Part shown: positions 32,880-44,521 of the stretch, in pieces | Layout: each line of letters starts with the position of its first letter | Position numbering within the stretch: the first letter of the stretch is position 1 | Source of the DNA: Lepeophtheirus salmonis | Taxonomy: Eukaryota > Arthropoda > Copepoda > Siphonostomatoida > Caligidae | Reading direction: 5' to 3' | Assembly (NCBI RefSeq): GCF_016086655.4 | Contig: NC_052131.2 | Coordinates: forward strand, 33,171,705-33,235,704 | DNA: 64,000 nucleotides | Translations under genes and position numbers: made by a program | The notes under the pieces: model-generated | What the model was told of the DNA's origin: nothing | Database searches by the model: none | The model's input: only the letters and a program-made list of their open reading frames with translations

Positions 32880-35740
32880 ATTTTAACAGAGAGTTGGGGA
32901 TTTGTTCTATCTGTCAGAAGGAAATACAGAAGGACAACTTTAATGATCACAAAGTTAAACTCCATAAGAATGACCCCAGCTGCAAGTATCAAGTGAAAAT
33001 TGATCATACGAAGCAGAAAACATTGAACTTTGCTGTTAAGAAAACTTCCTCTGCTACATCCTCATCCTCAGTCACTGCCTCCTCCTGTCCCGATGACCCT
33101 GCTCCAGTTGAGGCCTTACTGCCTGAACCAAGATCTGAAAAGTCTGTTTCTGCTGAAGAGAAAGTTACTGCAGACACAGAAAATAATGGCGACTCATCAA
33201 ATTACCCCAGTGGACGGATTTCTCATGGAATAAGACTTCCTAATCTCGATATTGGACCAATCTTCTCTCCCGAGCAGCTCTCTGTAGTCAACAACAACAA
33301 TATTCCCTCTGCAGAGGACTCTGAGACTAGCGACAATGTCCAGGGAGGTGAGAAGAGCAAGACTGAGGAGATGGAGTTTGTGGACGGAGGCCCAGAGTAC
33401 CCTGTCGTCTTCACGAGCCAGCTGGGTGACCCGATACTTACCGGGTGGGAGCCAAAGCGGAAGGACATCCGGACCAGAACCACAGTGGAGACTGAGCTGG
33501 AAACTGTGCCTAAAGTCGAGAGAGATCATCCTCTCCATCCCAAGTTACATACATACAGTCCTTAGATAGATGACAAATACTCCAGAGACTTTCAATATGA
33601 TTGGTTCCGTAAGTTCCCGTGGCTAGAATATGACGAGGTTGAAAAGTCAGCTAAGTGTTTCGCCTGTTCCAAATTTTTCATTTCCAACCTTCGGAAATTT
33701 GAGTTCAAAACATGGAAAAACAGTTCCTCGTTGAAAGTTAATTCTAACAACAAAAAAACACAAACTGTCGATGGAAAAGTGGATCAATTTCCTCACATCC
33801 AAGAGAAAGAATACCTCGGTTCTTGGCCATGTTCAGTCTCAACATGCTGAGGAAGTCGTGAAGTGGCGAGATTATTTGAGGTATCTTTTCCAAACTGTTG
33901 GGTTCCTCGCAAAGCAAGGATTGGCTTTTAGGGGTGATTCCAAAACAAGAGAAATGTTGACGGAATATAATGAAAACAATCGGGGAAACTTCTTGGAGCT
34001 TTTGTCCCTGCATTCACACAACAATCATATTCTCAAAGGTAAACTGGAGGCTGAAGTCAAAAAATTTGGTTCAGCTGGGGCAGGTTTTGCCAAATGGACT
34101 TCACCTGACATCCAAAATGAGCTGATAGAGATTATAGCATCCAAAGTGACGGAAAATATAATTGAAGATGTCAAGACTTGTGCCGGCGGTGATGACTACT
34201 GGTTCTCTGTGATTGTTGATGATACATCAGATATGTAAAACACGGAGCAGTTCAGTCTGTCACTGGGATATCTGACGAGTGAAGGCATCAAGAAAGAGAG
34301 CTTCCTCAAGTTTGTAAGAGTTACCCAGACTGACGGCAAATATTTGTTTGAGAAGCTTCACGAGGCTATCAAGGATCTCGGCATTAACCCCGCCTGCACT
34401 GTCTCCCTGGCCGCGGACAGTGCCTCCAACATATCCGGCATCAAGAAGCGTGTTGCCGCCAGGTGGAAGGAAGCAGCCCCACTGTGTGTCTACATCCACT
34501 GCTACGCCCATGTCCTCAATCTTGTAGTCAAGGATCTTCTCTCAGATATAACCCTGTTGAGAAATACAATGGGGACAGTACAAATTTTATACAACTTCAT
34601 TGAAGGGTCACCAAAGAGGTCAGCAATCCACAAGTCGGTGAAGATAACAAGTAAAGATGAGGAGCATGCCAAGGTGATGACCCTGAAGAACCAGTCTGCT
34701 ACCCGCTGGAGTCTCCGCTACGATGCTGTACACGCTGTATCTCTAGGGATGGTCAGAATCATGAAGACCCACATAATAATGAGAAAAGATAAAGATACAT
34801 TGTCGAGTTCAACAGCAACTTCTCTGCTCAACAGCATCTTTAGTCACGAATTTGTTTTCGGCATTGAACTGTTGAAGACACTCCTCAGACACACATCTAG
34901 CTTGTCAGATGAACTTCAAGGCAGAAAGGTTGACCTAACAAAAGCCCGGAAACACGTCAACCTAGTGATTAGGACTCTTGAAGATCTTAAGAATGAGAAA
35001 ATCTTTGAATCAATCTGGAAACTTGCTGAGTTGAAGTTGTCTGAGATGAAATCAGTATTTGAACAGGAGGACTCAATTGATTTGGAATTCAAGGAGGCGA
35101 AGATTCCAAGGAGAATATAGTGGAAAGGAACAACTGAATCCTACTTCCGTGAAACAAATTTCGATGTTGCAATCAATAAGATTGTTTTAGAGCTTTAGAG
35201 CAGATTTGCCACCGACGATACAAACATCACAATGGATCTCATTGCAATCGTGAATGACAGTGAAGTGGAGACCTGTGTCATTGAGCATGTCGCCAAGCAC
35301 TACAGACTTGAACTCGAGCAGCTCCAGTCAGACCATGCAATCTTCCAGCAATTCAAGGTTAATATTATAATGTTTCATTTTGCATTATATGTTTAAAATT
35401 TATGTTTCTCTAGGCAGATATTGACACAGAAGACATGGTTTCGTCACAAATTGCTGCGAAGTTAATAAGCTCGGGAGTGTTCCGCCTGATGCCGGAGCTA
35501 TACAAGGTGATCGTTATCCTGGCCTCAATGCCCATCAGTAGCTGTGAGGCGGAGCGGTCATTCTCCTGTCTCAGAAGGCTCAAGAACCACATGAGGACCA
35601 CCATGGACCAGGAGAGACTCTCCTCCCTCACCCTCTTGAACATGGACAGGGTGATGGTGGACAAGGTGCTCCATGAAGACATGGACAGTTTGATTGACAC
35701 CTTTGCGTCAAGGAAAGAGAGGAAAAACTTCTTCTTCTAA
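32855..35740 (+). pseudogene. hAT transposase, ZMYM1/TTF-finger type, few lesions
   Basis: Domains in order: N-terminal Cys/His finger (ICSICQKEIQ..H.....H, 32900-32975); Ser-rich spacer; TTF-type finger (QYDWFRKFPWLEYDEVEKSA then KCFACSKFF, 33590-33690); DUF4371/RNase-H region (VVKWRDYLRYL, VIVDDTSDM, CTVSLAADSASNISG, HCYAHVLNLVVKDLL, 33860-34560); C-terminal hAT dimerisation domain (SSQIAAKLISSGVF, ILASMPISSCEAERSFSCLR, 35435-35720). An intron at 35358-35413 (56 nt, GT-AG) keeps the frame. Lesions: stops at 33563, 34236, 35118 and about 35196, and a frameshift in the A-run near 33750. It is visibly GC-richer than its surroundings, which fits a fairly recent arrival. Terminal repeats were not identified, although the foldback arm at 32829-32879 touches its 5' end. 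It is non-functional as it stands. Confidence 0.85.
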
Positions 35741-36145
35741 TCATGATAAAGAACACAAGCATTTTTTCTTCATTTTTTTCAAACACATCACCACGTATAC
35801 ATGCGAGTTAAGAACATCAAGACTTGTGAACATAATTTATTTTCTGTCGATGTAACTGTTTCATGGTATATTATAATCTGGTTCATTATCTTCATCCGTT
35901 ATTATTTTAAAAATATTTAAGGAGGTTTAAATTGTTTGACTTAATTGTATAGTTCAAAAATTTTCATTCTTGCACCGTGCATTTTATACTCCATTATACT
36001 CCTTCCTTTATGAATAGGTCGGCATTGACTTTCCGTCTAGAGTTTTTCCTTTTCATTTTATTTTTCCCAATGTTTGCTTGAAGAAAATAATGGTCAATAG
36101 TCCATTGGACGATATTCTTGCAAGATTTAATCTATGCTGTAGCAT

Positions 36146-36470
36146 TTGCCCTGTTTAAATATCCCACGTTCACCACTGAAAATCAACCGTTCCCCTTGTA
36201 AAGCGGACCGAAAAATCTTCTTGACATACGGCACTGAGAATTATGATACACAACTCATTAAATACCAAAAACAACTGCTTAAATGGTCACAACAACGGGG
36301 GGGGGTAGTAGCTTTGGATGGTTTGCAACTAGTTTGTCTGAGACTAGTTTCTTCACTTAAAGACTTGGGTATGATAATTACATAGTCAATAAATATTACT
36401 TTTTTATCACTTAAGGCTTAGCTATGGTTGATAGGCTCCAAGAAATGGTTTTCAGAAAACTCATAAAAGG
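36146..36470 (+). pseudogene. Repeated exon-like segment of unknown protein, with intron
   Basis: The frame 36146-36385 ends KYQKQLLKWSQQRGGVVALD, GLQLVCLRLVSSLKDLG; there the DNA reads GG|GTATGATAATTAC, a donor-like site, and an acceptor-like TTATCACTTAAG (about 36405-36416) follows. Splicing would continue in frame as LAMVDRLQEMVFRKL. The same exon-intron-exon unit recurs at 9926-10130 and, more diverged, at 41740-41950. The conserved boundary in three copies suggests a real exon carried within a mobile element. I do not recognise the protein. Confidence 0.45.
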
Positions 36471-36859
36471 CAAAAACAACTGCTTAAATGTTCACAACAA
36501 CGGGAGTAGTTACATTGGGAGTAGCATTATAATTAGCAATTGTGTAAATCCTTCAAGATAATAGTATGTTGTTATATAAGCATAAATAACGGGGAAAATA
36601 TCCTTTTTTGATGCTCTTATTAAGGAGTAATATCGCCGGACATTACTACATAATTAGCTTTTGCTCTTAATCTTTTAGATGGATTGATTTCTAACATTAT
36701 TTTTATAGTATATTTATTGTCTAATTTTATGATTTTGACATTTACTTTATTATTAATAATTAGTTAGGTATCATGAAGAAGAGGGGTGATAATCTTTTTG
36801 AATAAACTCCACGTCTTCCTTGTGTTTTGCAACCTAAATTTATGACATATTTAACTGGA

Positions 36860-37380
36860 TTCCGATGTCAGAAAAAGAAAATATTATTTGGATCAATTTA
36901 TTATTTCAATATTCTGTATTTATAATTTATTATTATTAATAGTTATATGATTTTAATTGTCTAATTATGTATATTTAACTTATATGTTTAATGGTTTATT
37001 TTTTAGTATGTAGATTATATTTAATTAAAGCCTTCTTTTTTAAACTCTTGAGCTTCAAATATATTTCAAATACTCTACTTTGTCGTGTCATTAGCTATTA
37101 TTCTGAGAATAAGGTTCATAATGAATTACAATTTCACGGAGTGTGACGTTATAAAATCTACTTTAACGAATAAAAAACGTCTAAATCAATTATACGTAGT
37201 ATATCTTAAATAAACATTTTGCTAATAAATACTTTCGTTATACCCTCAAAAATTATAATAAATCAGGCAGATGATAATTACATCAGTATTTTAAACAATG
37301 ATACCATATGTCTTTTTCCCCCCTTCTCCTTGCACCGTTTTTCTCTACAATATTATCAATTTTACATATAGCCTCTCTTT
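36860..37380 (+). repeat. hAT-associated dispersed repeat
   Basis: Closely matches 10147-10640 (GTATTATTTGGATCAACCTA-like start, TTGAGCTTCAAATATATTTC, CTCCTTGCACCGTTTTTCTC). In both places it follows the WSQQRG-type exon unit, so it belongs to the same element as copies A and B. The mariner at 37439 is inserted just beyond its end. Confidence 0.65.
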
Positions 37381-37438
37381 GACTGTTACTGAGTACCGCT
37401 GTTATACTCTATTACATGATGGTATAACCTTGTACGTA

Positions 37439-38672
37439 GGCTGTTATGTTTATTTCTAGCGTAATAATGAAAATGTCAATATTTATCTCCAAAAATGGTT
37501 TTATTGTTTTTCAAAGTATTCTCCAGCATGATTGATACACTTTTGTATGCGCTCAAACCAATTTTTGAAGCTCATTTTCCACTCCGATTGAGACACCTCC
37601 AAAACATGGTTTTTAAACGCTTCAACAGCATGTTATAGCCACGAAAATTATTATGTGCGATAATAAAAAGAAGTCATTGGATGTCAAGTCAGGGATGTAC
37701 CGTGGATGCCCAGTCAATTGGACGTTTTGGCTGGTCAAAAAGGCACTGGTTTGAGCCAATGTGCGAGAGCTTGCATTGCCATGGTGAACAATTATTCGTC
37801 TTCTTGTGTTTGTTTTTCGAATTTCTCTATAGACTTCTCGTAAATAAAATTGTGATATACCACTCAGAATTGACCGTTCTACGATGCTCAGGTGGAACAG
37901 TTCCCATATGACCAGTTTTGCCGAAGAAACAGGCGACCATTTGCTTCGAAGTGATTCTGCCACGAATAACTTTCGTTGGATTTGGCTCGTCTTGGAAGAC
38001 CCAAACAGTCGATTGTTTTTTTTTTGGGCTCATACGCATGGATCCATGATTCCTCATCTGTGACAATCTTATAAACGTCTTTTGAAGCACTGCCGGCGTA
38101 TTTTTTCAACATTTCTTTGCACCAATCGACACAAGCCTTCTTGTGAGAAATTGTCAAATTGTGCGGGATCCAGCGAGAACAAACCTTTTTTACGGACATG
38201 TGTACATGAAATATCGAATGTATGTTGGTGAAGAAATGCCCAAAGATGCCTTTAGCTCACATTATATCACATGACGATCTTGTATTACCACTTCTCGCAC
38301 AGCATTCCCTGGTACAACGGCCGTTTTTGGACGACCTTCATAGAATTTGTGTTTGAGTGAGCGTAGCCCACAGTTGCATTCATTAAACCTGTTTTTCACA
38401 GTGCTATAGGATGGCGCTTCATCACCATAAAAAGATTTAAGTTCATCAATGCACTCTTGTGGGGATAATCCCCGTCAAAAGTTGTGAAAAATGATCGCAC
38501 GAAAATGTTCACGACTTAATTCAATTTTTTTGCCAAATTAATTTTTTCAAGTCACTGTAAACAACACAAATGATGGTCGTACGTCAAAACATTCTGAGTA
38601 TGATTATGCTACAAAAATGTCAACCTCACCAAAGGAAATGTCAAATTGCTACTGAAAACATTTATAGTAGCC
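37439..38672 (-). mobile_element. Mariner element, about 1.23 kb
   Basis: Ends GGCTGTTATGTTTATTTC (left) and, reversed, GGCTACTATAAATG (right) are diverged inverted repeats flanked by TA at 37437-37438 and 38673-38674. The inner part of both repeats shares a TTTGACATTT/ATGTCAA-type block. The size is typical of mariner. It encloses one broken transposase gene on the minus strand. Confidence 0.75.
37500..38560 (-). pseudogene. Mariner (DD34D type) transposase, broken
   Basis: From high to low coordinates: N-terminal helix-turn-helix (KIELSREHFRAIIFHNF, GLSPQECIDELKSFYGDEAP), the linker (NECNCGLRSLKHKFYEGRPK), then the catalytic domain: VYKIVTDEESWIHAYEP (first Asp region), STVWVFQDEPNPTKVIRGR, MVACFFGKTGHMGTV, HHGNASSRT where the second catalytic Asp of the usual HHDNAS is Gly, and HPRYIPDLTSNDFFL (third Asp). 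At least four stops (for example after IIFHNF and in CP*KRF) plus frameshifts are present. The mutated second Asp alone would abolish activity. The family is common in arthropods. Confidence 0.85.
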
Positions 38673-38674
38673 TA

Positions 38675-39185
38675 GGTCAGAAATATATATATAGCAGCCT
38701 AAGTATTTCTATTAACCTTGGGATGAAAGATTCAAATACAAACGGATCTCCGTATCTAGCAATGATATATGCAGGAATTACTTAGATGTCGAACATGAAT
38801 TATATCTTGAGTCCAATATACTTAAATGTTCTCACTTTAAGAATAAAGAAATAATGATAAAAACTTTGGAAAATAATGGAAACACCCATGAAGGTAACAA
38901 CTACAAAAACCCAATCCCTCGTTAATTATCAAATTATTTTCATCTATGTTGATGACTAGAAACACTCGTTGTTACAGTTTACACTTATATTGCATAATGC
39001 TAATCGTTAGCTAAAGCTGAGCTTTTTTCTCAAATAAATCACTGTTTTCAGACTAGAAAAGGAAAACAGTTGGTAGAATTTCCCTTTTTTCTTATTTATT
39101 CATTTTTTCTCGAATTATTGTTGTGCTAACTTCTCTTCAAATAATCTATTCTTCACCGAGTACCTTTGAATATATACAATAAAAT
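38675..39185. other. No gene recognised
   Basis: AT-rich sequence between the mariner and hAT copy C. It probably contains leader sequence of copy C, but I could not align it with copies A or B. Confidence 0.4.
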
Positions 39186-39801
39186 TAGTGAAATGCTGAA
39201 AAAAATTTCTCCTTACGCCTAGATTAAAATTAATGGAGGCTATGAAATTTGGAGCTAACTACTGGACGACAATAATTTTTTTTTATAGAATATGCCAATG
39301 TAAGTACTCTTACAGCCCCCATCCAAAGTCAACGACACTTAATCCCACATTAAAAAGTATGAATGCATACAAACAACATTTGACTCATGATGATTCCGGC
39401 AACTTTAACACCGACCTCTTAAAGATGCTACTTTCCTGTAATATACCTTTTTTTCAGCGTGGAAAATCCGATTTTCTCAAAGTTTATGAAGAAATATGCC
39501 AATGGAACCGTCCTTAGTAGAAGGACTCTACATATATTAATGGAGGTTGTCAGCAAAAATGTAATCTCCAAAATTAAAGTGAAAATTGGAGATAAAGATA
39601 CTTTCGTAGCTGTTGATGGGACTAAAGAGAACCGGGAACGATCAATGACAGCTATATTGACGGGTCTTTTGGATGGCCGTTTCTTGGGTCGTCCTTATCT
39701 AATCAACATGGTAGACATAAAAGTTGCTAATGCCGTTAATGTTGCAATTTTTGTCTTTGAGAGTATTCAACTAACTCTTTGTTTGGGCTTTGATGAAAAT
39801 A

Positions 39802-41130
39802 GAGGGAGCGGGGATCAAATTGTCGCCTACTTTAAATCTTGATATTCTATTTATCAAATAAAAAACCGGTTACCAAATAGGAAAGCTATTCTTATCAGCT
39901 GACGATACGTAGTTCAGTTATTATCATGCCGTCATCATATGAGGAGATAAAGAGCTATAAGTGGAACGAGGAGCTTTCGAGGTCCGCCGTAGTCATGGCA
40001 TTGGTTAATAATGGAGGTGAAATCTCCAATTCAACGATTGCTTCAACCTTAGGAGTGAGTTTACGGACTGTTCAGCGTATCTGTAAGAAGCTAGAGGACA
40101 CCTGGGATGTTGATGCCACCATAAACAGGGCACCCAAGGAGGAGAGCGCCGACAGGAAGGTCAGGGACACCAACTTTGTCGACAAGGTGAAGAAGATGGT
40201 TGAGGATGACCCTACCAGGTCCATGAAGGCCATGGCGAGGGATCTGGGCTGCCATGAGAAAATAATAAGGGACTGTGTATCTGAGGATTTAAGGTACAGG
40301 AGCTACTAGATGCAGGTGAGCCAGATCTTGACCCAGAAGGCAAAGGACAACAGGCTGATGAAGTCAACAAAATTGCTCAACAAGCTCAAGCACCCAAAGC
40401 AGCCCGGGATGCTGTGGGTTTTCTCTGATGAAAAGAATTTCTGTCAAGATCAGAAGGTCAACAGGCAGAACAACAGGGGGATAGCCACCTGCACCAGCCA
40501 TGTGAGGAAGGTAATGAAGACCAAGTTCCCTGCAATGGTCATGGTGTTCGGGGTGGTCAGCATTGAAGGTCATGTTATGCCTCCCCACATGTTTGAAACG
40601 GGTCTAAAGGTCAATACAGAGGTCTACCTGGATGTTATGGAGAAGGTGGTTCTGCTCTGGAACCAAGGGGTGGCCGGAGATAGGCCCTGGGTGTGGCAAC
40701 AGGACTCAGCACCCTGCCATGTGCCCAAAAATCTCTATGCAGTGGTTAACCGAGAACTTTTATGACGTCATAACCAAGGATTTGTGGCCTCCTAATTCTC
40801 CCGGCCTTAATCCTTTGGACTATTTTGTCTGAGGCTATGTCGAGAAACATACCAACAGACATCCCCATAGCACCAAGGCCAGCCTGATGGACTCCATCAA
40901 GGAGGTATTCGGCAACATGGACAATGAGATGGTCAGAAGAGCCTGCGGCCGCTTCAGAGGCCGTATTGAGGCCGTTATTGATGTCAAGAGTAATTATATC
41001 GAATGAATGGCTACTGTATACCTTTATGCTAGTCATAGTTTTGATTTTCAATAAAAAAGTTAAAAAATGTATATTTTGTGTTGTTTTTTGTAGAAAAATA
41101 TTTTGGCGACAATTTGATCCCCGGTCCTTG
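39802..41130 (+). mobile_element. DD37D mariner (maT-like), 1329 bp, full length
   Basis: The first 27 bases and the reversed last 27 share CGGGGATCAAATTGTCGCC with a few mismatches outside it. TA lies at 39800-39801 and 41131-41132. It sits inside hAT copy C, so it is younger than that hAT insertion. Against the derivative at 14015-14908 it keeps the central 435 bp. Confidence 0.9.
39926..41006 (+). pseudogene. maT-like transposase, three lesions
   Basis: ATG at 39926 (MPSSYEEIKSYKWNEELSRS). Helix-turn-helix 1 around STIASTLGVSLRTVQRICKK; helix-turn-helix 2 around SMKAMARDLGCHEKIIRDCV. Catalytic motifs: VFSDEKNF (first Asp), WQQDSAPCHV (second), PLDYFV (third), 37 residues between the last two. 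The C-terminal helix (VRRACGRFRGRIEAVIDVKS) ends at a TGA at 41004. Lesions relative to a working frame are a TAG at 40307, one extra A at about 40728 (after HVPK) and TGG to TGA at the Trp after PLDYFV (40829). The other copy is intact at the last two sites, so the lesions arose independently. The expected length is about 359 residues. Confidence 0.9.
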
Positions 41131-41739
41131 TAAGTAAAAAAGTTTTCATCCCGGATGGAGCATCCTTCTTTAAAAAAGTGGGGTAGCTCATGGACTCCAT
41201 AACTAGGCTAAACTTCTTGCATGTAACGAATTCCCAAAGACAAACGAGTTTATTTCAGAAAAAAAAAATACTTTTGAACGCTGGGCTAAAAAAACGGAAC
41301 TATACTGCTATACTATAATGATGAGTTTATTTATGAAGAATTGTCAATAATAATTTATCATAATCTCAACCCAATTATCGAGGCCATTAACGCATTAGAA
41401 GGAAGACTCCCCCTTTAATAGCTAGGTTGACTATTGTCAAACTAGAGCCATTCAAAACAAAATAAAATACATTTTTAGATAAAAATCCAGCGTACAACAA
41501 TTTGGGAGACATAGCAAATTCTGAGGAGACAATTTACAGAAACACACCTATTGTAAATTGTGACTTGATTTTCAGCATATTGAGAGCCTTTCATAGAAAA
41601 ATAAGATTCATTTTTATTAGTAAAAAGTGTCAGGAACAAGGTAATTATAAAATGGAATATTGAAATATTAGATTTGTAAGAGTAAGTATTTATCAAATAA
41701 CTTTTTTAAGAATAAATTATATTTACTCCTAAATACAAT

Positions 41740-42060
41740 AATATGGTCAAGAACAACAGCATGAATGGTCTCAAGGGGGGTTCTAGCTTCAAATGGAGTG
41801 AAATAGTTTGTCTAACATCAGTTTCTTCACATACAGAGACTTGGGTAAGGCATTATTGATGTATGTAAACATTCAAAATTAATAAAACAAATACTTCTTC
41901 AAATTTAGGATTGGCATATAGCTAAATGTTCATAATCTCCGAGCTAAAGTTTTAGAGAGCTATAGTAATGTGGTCAAGAGCAACAACATGAATGGTGTCA
42001 AAGGGGTATTTAGCTTCAAATGACGTGCAAATAGTTTGTTTTAAAACTTGAACATATTAA
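41740..42060. repeat. hAT-associated exon-like unit, tandem pair
   Basis: ATGGTCAAGAACAACAGCAT, then GTTTGTCTAACATCAGTTTC, ACAGAGACTTGGGTAAGG with a donor-like GTAAGG and AAATTTAG acceptor. A second partial copy starts at 41965 (AATGTGGTCAAGAGCAACAA). Related to 9926-10130 and 36280-36530, which are also followed by a partial second copy. Confidence 0.5.
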
Positions 42061-42234
42061 TTTACTTTTCCTCTTCTTAGCTTTAAAAATTACTTAGATG
42101 ACGAAAAATGATATTTCTACATGGAATTTGAAATATGATAAGAAAAAGACGGATTTTATTTCTATTCATAATTAGTATATTTTTTTCTATATAAAAATAT
42201 ATATTCATTTTTGTATATTTATAATTTAAATTTG

Positions 42235-42425
42235 TCCCTAATAATTTGTTGAATCCATTCGTACCATTTAATTTTAATAACTTCAATTTCGTTTCATTTG
42301 TCATTAATAATTTGTTGAATCCATGAAATATTTAGTGTTAATAACTCCAATTCCATTATCATTTGTTCCTTATAATTTATTGAATCCATTTATAATATTT
42401 AGTGTCGTTTGTTATTATTAATTTA
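42235..42425. repeat. 66-bp tandem repeat, about 2.7 units
   Basis: Units begin TAATAATTTGTTGAATCCAT at 42238, 42304 and (as TATAATTTATTGAATCCAT) 42370. Each contains ATTTAGTGTTAATAACTCCAA or a variant, then TCATTTGT. Confidence 0.6.
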
Positions 42426-42439
42426 TTTCACTTTGTGTG

Positions 42440-43470
42440 TATGGTTACTATTAGAATTTCTAATTAATAACTGATCGTTATTATTTGTGTTTTTTATTTT
42501 AACCATACTTCTTTAACTTAATATCCCAAATATACGTTATAATACTTTAATTTATAAATTTACTAGTACATAATTTAAAAAAAAACAAAACACTTATTGC
42601 TACACTTCATATAAAACATACAATCAGTACGGGCACATGTAAGTAAAAATAACTTTAACCAGAAAGGGTATCCTACTGCAGTCCGTCCTGAAGGTGTTCT
42701 AGGGATGGAGCATTGTTTAGCCCCCCCCCCTCCTCGATACCAGAATTCATTAAAAAACTGGAGAGACTTGAGACGGAATGTCTAAATTTACTAGTAATTT
42801 ACTGCTACGGGTTAATCGATAATAATAAGTTTTTGACTATTCATTGTATGACATTTCATATTAGGGACTTTTATTAATACTTGTTAATAAATCTCTAATA
42901 TAGAAATTTGGAAGTTTTTTTATGATTTTCAAGAAGTAAATCAGGTATTCCTGAATTTGAAAATTTCAAGTACATTTTACATTCACTCTTCTGGTGTAAT
43001 ATGAAATATAGAAGATTCTCATTTTTATAGAAGTATCACGTGATATTATATATATATAAAACCGTAACTTTTAATCAATTGCACCATATGTCTTGCTCCC
43101 GCTTTTTACACACACTCGCTCGAAACCCAGCCCTATCGATAGCTAAGTTCACCTATTTATGACCAAGATAATAAGAGTACATCTATAGTTAGTGATGCAA
43201 ATACGGTATATTTTGTAGCCTGTCGTTTTTTGTTGTTTTTTGTTTGTTTTTCTCATTGGCAAACTGAAGAGTGAATTTTCTTTTCCTCAGTATTTGTAAT
43301 TATTATTTGACTCCTGAGGAGTGAACTTCCTTTTCTACCACATTCAATTATATTCAAAACCTGATTGAACGTTGGAGTGTTCTCATAAAAGATGGAGCGT
43401 AACCTTGAGGATTTGTTGTGAAGTTATAAGTTTAAAGTAGAAGGTGTGTGGCTATATATGTTGCAGTTAA
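42440..43470. other. No gene recognised
   Basis: AT-rich spacer. A C-run at about 42720 within a GC-richer patch resembles the header of the 2.6-kb repeat family. Confidence 0.4.
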
Positions 43471-43477
43471 AGTCAGA

Positions 43478-43612
43478 AATCCGTTAATATGCCAAAAAAA
43501 CTAGTTAATGTGCATAATACCTGAACTAGACCGTTAATGTGCATAATAACTAGGCAATGTGCATGATAACTGAACAAGACTGCATATTAACTGAAATAGA
43601 GGGTTCATCTTC
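43478..43612. repeat. Minisatellite of GTTAATGTGCATAATAACTG type
   Basis: Five units: GTTAATATGCC..., GTTAATGTGCATAATACCTG, GTTAATGTGCATAATAACTA, GCAATGTGCATGATAACTGA, and GCATATTAACTGA, with AACTAGACC or AACAAGAC between some of them. It has no coding content. Confidence 0.5.
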
Positions 43613-43776
43613 TGAACCCCTTTCCAGGGACACAAATTAATGCTCAGCCCATGGGATGTGCAGGGCTTAATTTAGGGTGGGCAACCTTCGTCAATGCATG
43701 CATTATAATGCCATCCACTATAACTCCGATTGATATCCTGGCCCACAGGTTGTTTTGCATGCCAACCCCCTTGACG

Positions 43777-43863
43777 TACGGGTTAGATCCCACTGCCATT
43801 TTATGTAATATCATAGGACGACATTAGGATATTACATAAATTGGCGGTGAGTTCTAACCCGTA
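43777..43863. repeat. Long near-perfect hairpin
   Basis: The left arm TACGGGTTAGATCCCACTGC continuing to ATGTAATATCA (43777-43813) pairs with the right arm GATATTACATAAATTGGCGG to CTAACCCGTA (43828-43863), with a loop of about 14 bases and a handful of mismatches. Confidence 0.65.
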
Positions 43864-43869
43864 TGTAAA

Positions 43870-44160
43870 TTTTTGATTATTTTTTCCTTCAAATTATTAA
43901 AGCTCATAAAACCACAAAAAAAATTAATTTTTTTTTGAAATAAATTTAAAGAATCCACAGCTTCTCATAAAAAAAAAATTTTTTTTTGGAAATAAATTAC
44001 AAGAATCCATTTTGTCAAAAATTTAAATTTTTGGGACAAAAATTTCTAAAATTATATTTTAAATATTTAATTTTTAATAAAAAAACAAAAATTCATTAAT
44101 TTGGGGTGGGCTGGAGCAGCTACAGCCCACACCCTGCTGACCCCCCTGCAATAAGTTTAA
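43870..44160 (-). repeat. Inverted copy of the TATGGATTTTT repeat family
   Basis: AATCCACAGCTTCTCATAAA, AGAATCCATTTTGTCAAAAA and poly-A/T runs, ending at GGGGTGGGCTGGAGCAGCTA and CCCCCTGCA. This is the reverse complement of the layout at 2590-3600, including the GC-rich header. Confidence 0.5.
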
Positions 44161-44521
44161 GGCGTTTCATTATTTTGCGGAATATAGATATGTATTTGTA
44201 TGCAATAAATTGTTAGAGGAAGTACCATTTCCATCAAAATTGAAAAACCTGTTCGAACAAAAATTGAATAATATTATATTGATATCTATTACATTTGCGA
44301 AGAATACATATTTATTTATATATGTACTTCAGTCCTCATTTCTCCTTGAAAACCACTTCTAAAAATAAACGAGATCACTCCGTTCATGTGTTTCTAAACT
44401 TTTCTTATCTATGCAGTATATAAAATGTTGCATTTCCTATTATTAGTTCGTGGTCATATTTAGGTACATTGATCTTTCGTAGTAGCAATTTCGTTTCTTT
44501 AAGTACATATTATGTATGAAT

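Larger units (their letters stand above)
39225..41460 (+). pseudogene. CGGBP1-like hAT transposase, copy C, split by a mariner
   Basis: The 5' part (39233-39800) reads LLKMLLSCNIPFFQRG, SKFMKKYANGTVLSRRTLHI, KDTFVAVDGTKENRERSMTA and LLDGRFLGRPYLINMVDI in two frames. The VDGTKE stretch stands where catalytic VDETTD is expected. At 39801 a 1329-bp maT-like element is inserted. Beyond it (41131-41460) the hAT reading resumes: VAHGLHN, then ACNEFPKTNEFISEKKNTFE, and ELSIIIYHNLNPIIEAINAL. These match the H-G-L-H and helical segments that follow the first catalytic strand in this family. Compared with copies A and B it is the longest remnant. Stops and frame changes are frequent. Confidence 0.75.

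Noticed and set aside
33197..33538. Minus-strand open frames across the hAT gene (33197-33538, 34260-34511, 35410-35700)
   Set aside because: They are opposite-strand shadows of the GC-richer hAT coding sequence, which has clear domain matches on the plus strand.
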